Source: Chitinispirillales bacterium (GTDB lineage: Bacteria; Fibrobacterota; Chitinivibrionia; Chitinivibrionales; Chitinispirillaceae). Taken from it: a DNA stretch of 5,597 nt. The stretch lies in assembly GCA_031254445.1 (NCBI GenBank), contig JAIRUL010000128.1:1-5597 (forward strand), written 5' to 3'. Position 1 is the first letter of the stretch; each line of letters begins with the position of its first letter. Under the pieces are notes generated by a model, which made no database searches, had not been told where the DNA came from, and saw nothing but the letters and a program-made list of their open reading frames with translations. The translations under genes were made by a program, and so were the position numbers. Shown piece after piece: positions 4,675 through 5,597 of the stretch.

Positions 4675-5533
4675 CGCCGCCAGGTTTCCCCCGTGGCTGA
4701 GGCGCAAGCTCGCCTTCGAGGGCCGCCAAGGCGAGGTGGCGGGCCTGCTGTCGTCGTGCGGCCTAAACACCGTCTGCGTCGAGGCGAAATGCCCGAACCG
4801 CGGGGAGTGCTTCAGCAGGGGCACGGCAACGTTTCTTATTTTGGGGCAAGTATGCACAAGGGGCTGCGCTTTCTGCGGCGTGACGCAGGGGCCGCCGTTG
4901 CCGGTTGACGCTGACGAGGGGGAACGGCTCGCCGAGGCCGCGCGGCGGATGGGGCTTAGGCATGCGGTGATAACATCGGTAACAAGGGACGACCTGCCCG
5001 ACGGCGGGGCGTCGGCGTTTGCGGACGCGGTCGGGCGCCTGCGGGATAAGGTTCAAGGCGTATCAATAGAGGCGCTGATACCGGATTTTCAGGGGTCGGC
5101 CGATTCGCTCGCGGCCGTCCTAGAGAGCGGCCCGAACGTCCTCAACCACAACATAGAAACCGTCCCCCGCCTCTACCGGCAGATACGCCCGCAGGCGATA
5201 TACGGCAGGTCGCTGGAGCTTATAAAGCGCGCCGCGGACGACGGGCGGGCGGTTGTCAAGTCGGGAATGATGGTTGGCCTCGGAGAGACGGCAAGCGAGG
5301 TTGAGGAGTTGATGCGGGATCTTAGGGTTGCGGGCTGCCAAGTAATAACCATAGGCCAGTACCTCCGCCCGTCAAGCAAACAGGCGCCGGTAAAAGAATT
5401 CGTTTCGCCGGAGCAATTCAAAGAGTATGAAGAGACGGCGGTTGGCTTGGGTTTTACGCAGGCGTTTTGCGGACCGTACGTAAGAAGTTCGTATCGCGCA
5501 GAGGAACTGATTTTGACTTTGTGTGGCGGCTAA
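4667..5533 (+). CDS. lipA: Lipoyl synthase
   Basis: LipA is a cytoplasmic radical-SAM enzyme that inserts two sulfur atoms at C6 and C8 of the octanoyl group on lipoyl domains (2-oxoacid dehydrogenase E2 subunits or glycine-cleavage H protein). The 288-residue product carries both cluster motifs: the auxiliary 4Fe-4S cluster C37-x4-C42-x5-C48 (CVEAKCPNRGEC) and the radical-SAM cluster C63-x3-C67-x2-C70 (CTRGCAFC). Also visible are TSVTRDDLPDGG, LNHNIETVPRLY, KSGMMVGLGE and the C-terminal RSSY (273-276), whose serine ligates the auxiliary cluster. It is slightly shorter than many homologues and looks complete. The ATG lies inside the end of rpoN and its Shine-Dalgarno is weak, so translational coupling to rpoN is likely. 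No lipB, lplA or lipoyl-domain gene is in the window. A hairpin over the stop codon probably ends transcription. Confidence 0.97.
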   Translation: MSSAARFPPWLRRKLAFEGRQGEVAGLLSSCGLNTVCVEAKCPNRGECFSRGTATFLILGQVCTRGCAFCGVTQGPPLPVDADEGERLAEAARRMGLRHAVITSVTRDDLPDGGASAFADAVGRLRDKVQGVSIEALIPDFQGSADSLAAVLESGPNVLNHNIETVPRLYRQIRPQAIYGRSLELIKRAADDGRAVVKSGMMVGLGETASEVEELMRDLRVAGCQVITIGQYLRPSSKQAPVKEFVSPEQFKEYEETAVGLGFTQAFCGPYVRSSYRAEELILTLCGG

Positions 5534-5551
5534 ACAAAGTCAAAGTCTTTT
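5512..5551 (+). terminator. Putative intrinsic terminator of the rpoN-lipA unit
   Basis: TTTGACTTTGT (5512-5522) and ACAAAGTCAAA (5534-5544) form a perfect 11-bp stem with the 11-base loop GTGGCGGCTAA, and the 3' side continues into GTCTTTT and further T-rich sequence. The left arm lies within the last lipA codons and the loop contains the TAA stop (5531-5533). The stem has only three G-C pairs, weaker than a classical terminator, but its position is right. Confidence 0.5.
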
Positions 5552-5595
5552 AAATCTTTAAATCTTTAAAATCTTTAAAATCTTTAAATCTTTTT
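5546..5595. repeat. AT-rich tandem repeat (TCTTTAAA-type) downstream of lipA
   Basis: TCTTT units start at 5546, 5555, 5563, 5572, 5581 and 5589, giving about six copies of a TCTTTAAA or TCTTTAAAA unit at 8-9 bp spacing, running to within a few bases of the window end and possibly beyond. Just upstream, AAAGTC is itself doubled (5536-5547). This looks like a slippage-prone microsatellite; the T-rich strand may help termination. Confidence 0.8.
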
Positions 5596-5597
5596 CA

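Overview
The window is bacterial, roughly 55-60% GC by eye, with long codirectional genes, Shine-Dalgarno sequences (GGAG, AAGGAG), one GTG start, and TA-rich promoter cores standing out of GC-rich DNA. A sigma-54 gene, a lipoyl synthase gene, an AAA/DUF4143 ATPase and a RhuM-family remnant fit a Gram-negative, possibly host-associated anaerobe (Fibrobacterota, PVC or Elusimicrobiota would all fit). That placement is inference; the sequence alone does not settle the phylum.

Layout. At the left edge (1-622, minus) is most of an ABC transporter ATPase, cut by the window edge, with a likely promoter just upstream. Next (656-1081, minus) is a RhuM-family fragment that has lost both ends. Its 5' junction coincides with an iteron-like array: three copies of a 15-bp core at exactly 33-bp spacing (1057-1137), with hairpins in and beside it. 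A TA-rich core near 1172-1180 looks like a divergent promoter. From it runs a complete AAA_14/DUF4143 ATPase gene (plus; best start 1240, not 1120).

The 588-bp gap between the ATPase gene and rpoN is not empty. On the minus strand it holds a 49-codon ORF (2552-2701) with a good promoter, a 14-bp palindrome at the predicted transcription start, and a perfect Shine-Dalgarno inside a hairpin. Upstream of that promoter lies AT-rich DNA with seven A-tracts in helical phase, predicted to be curved. A TA-rich dyad precedes rpoN.

The right part is housekeeping: rpoN (sigma-54, GTG start at 3148) overlaps lipA (lipoyl synthase) by 8 bp, so the two are probably cotranscribed and translationally coupled. 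A hairpin spanning the lipA stop codon, followed by T-rich tandem repeats, probably terminates the unit.

Overall, two conserved blocks (ABC ATPase, rpoN-lipA) flank about 2.5 kb of accessory DNA made of a decayed gene, short repeats, an orphan ATPase and a regulated-looking micro-ORF. No transposase, integrase, tRNA, rRNA or CRISPR array was seen. The most promising unexplained elements are the 33-bp-period array and the micro-ORF with its control region.
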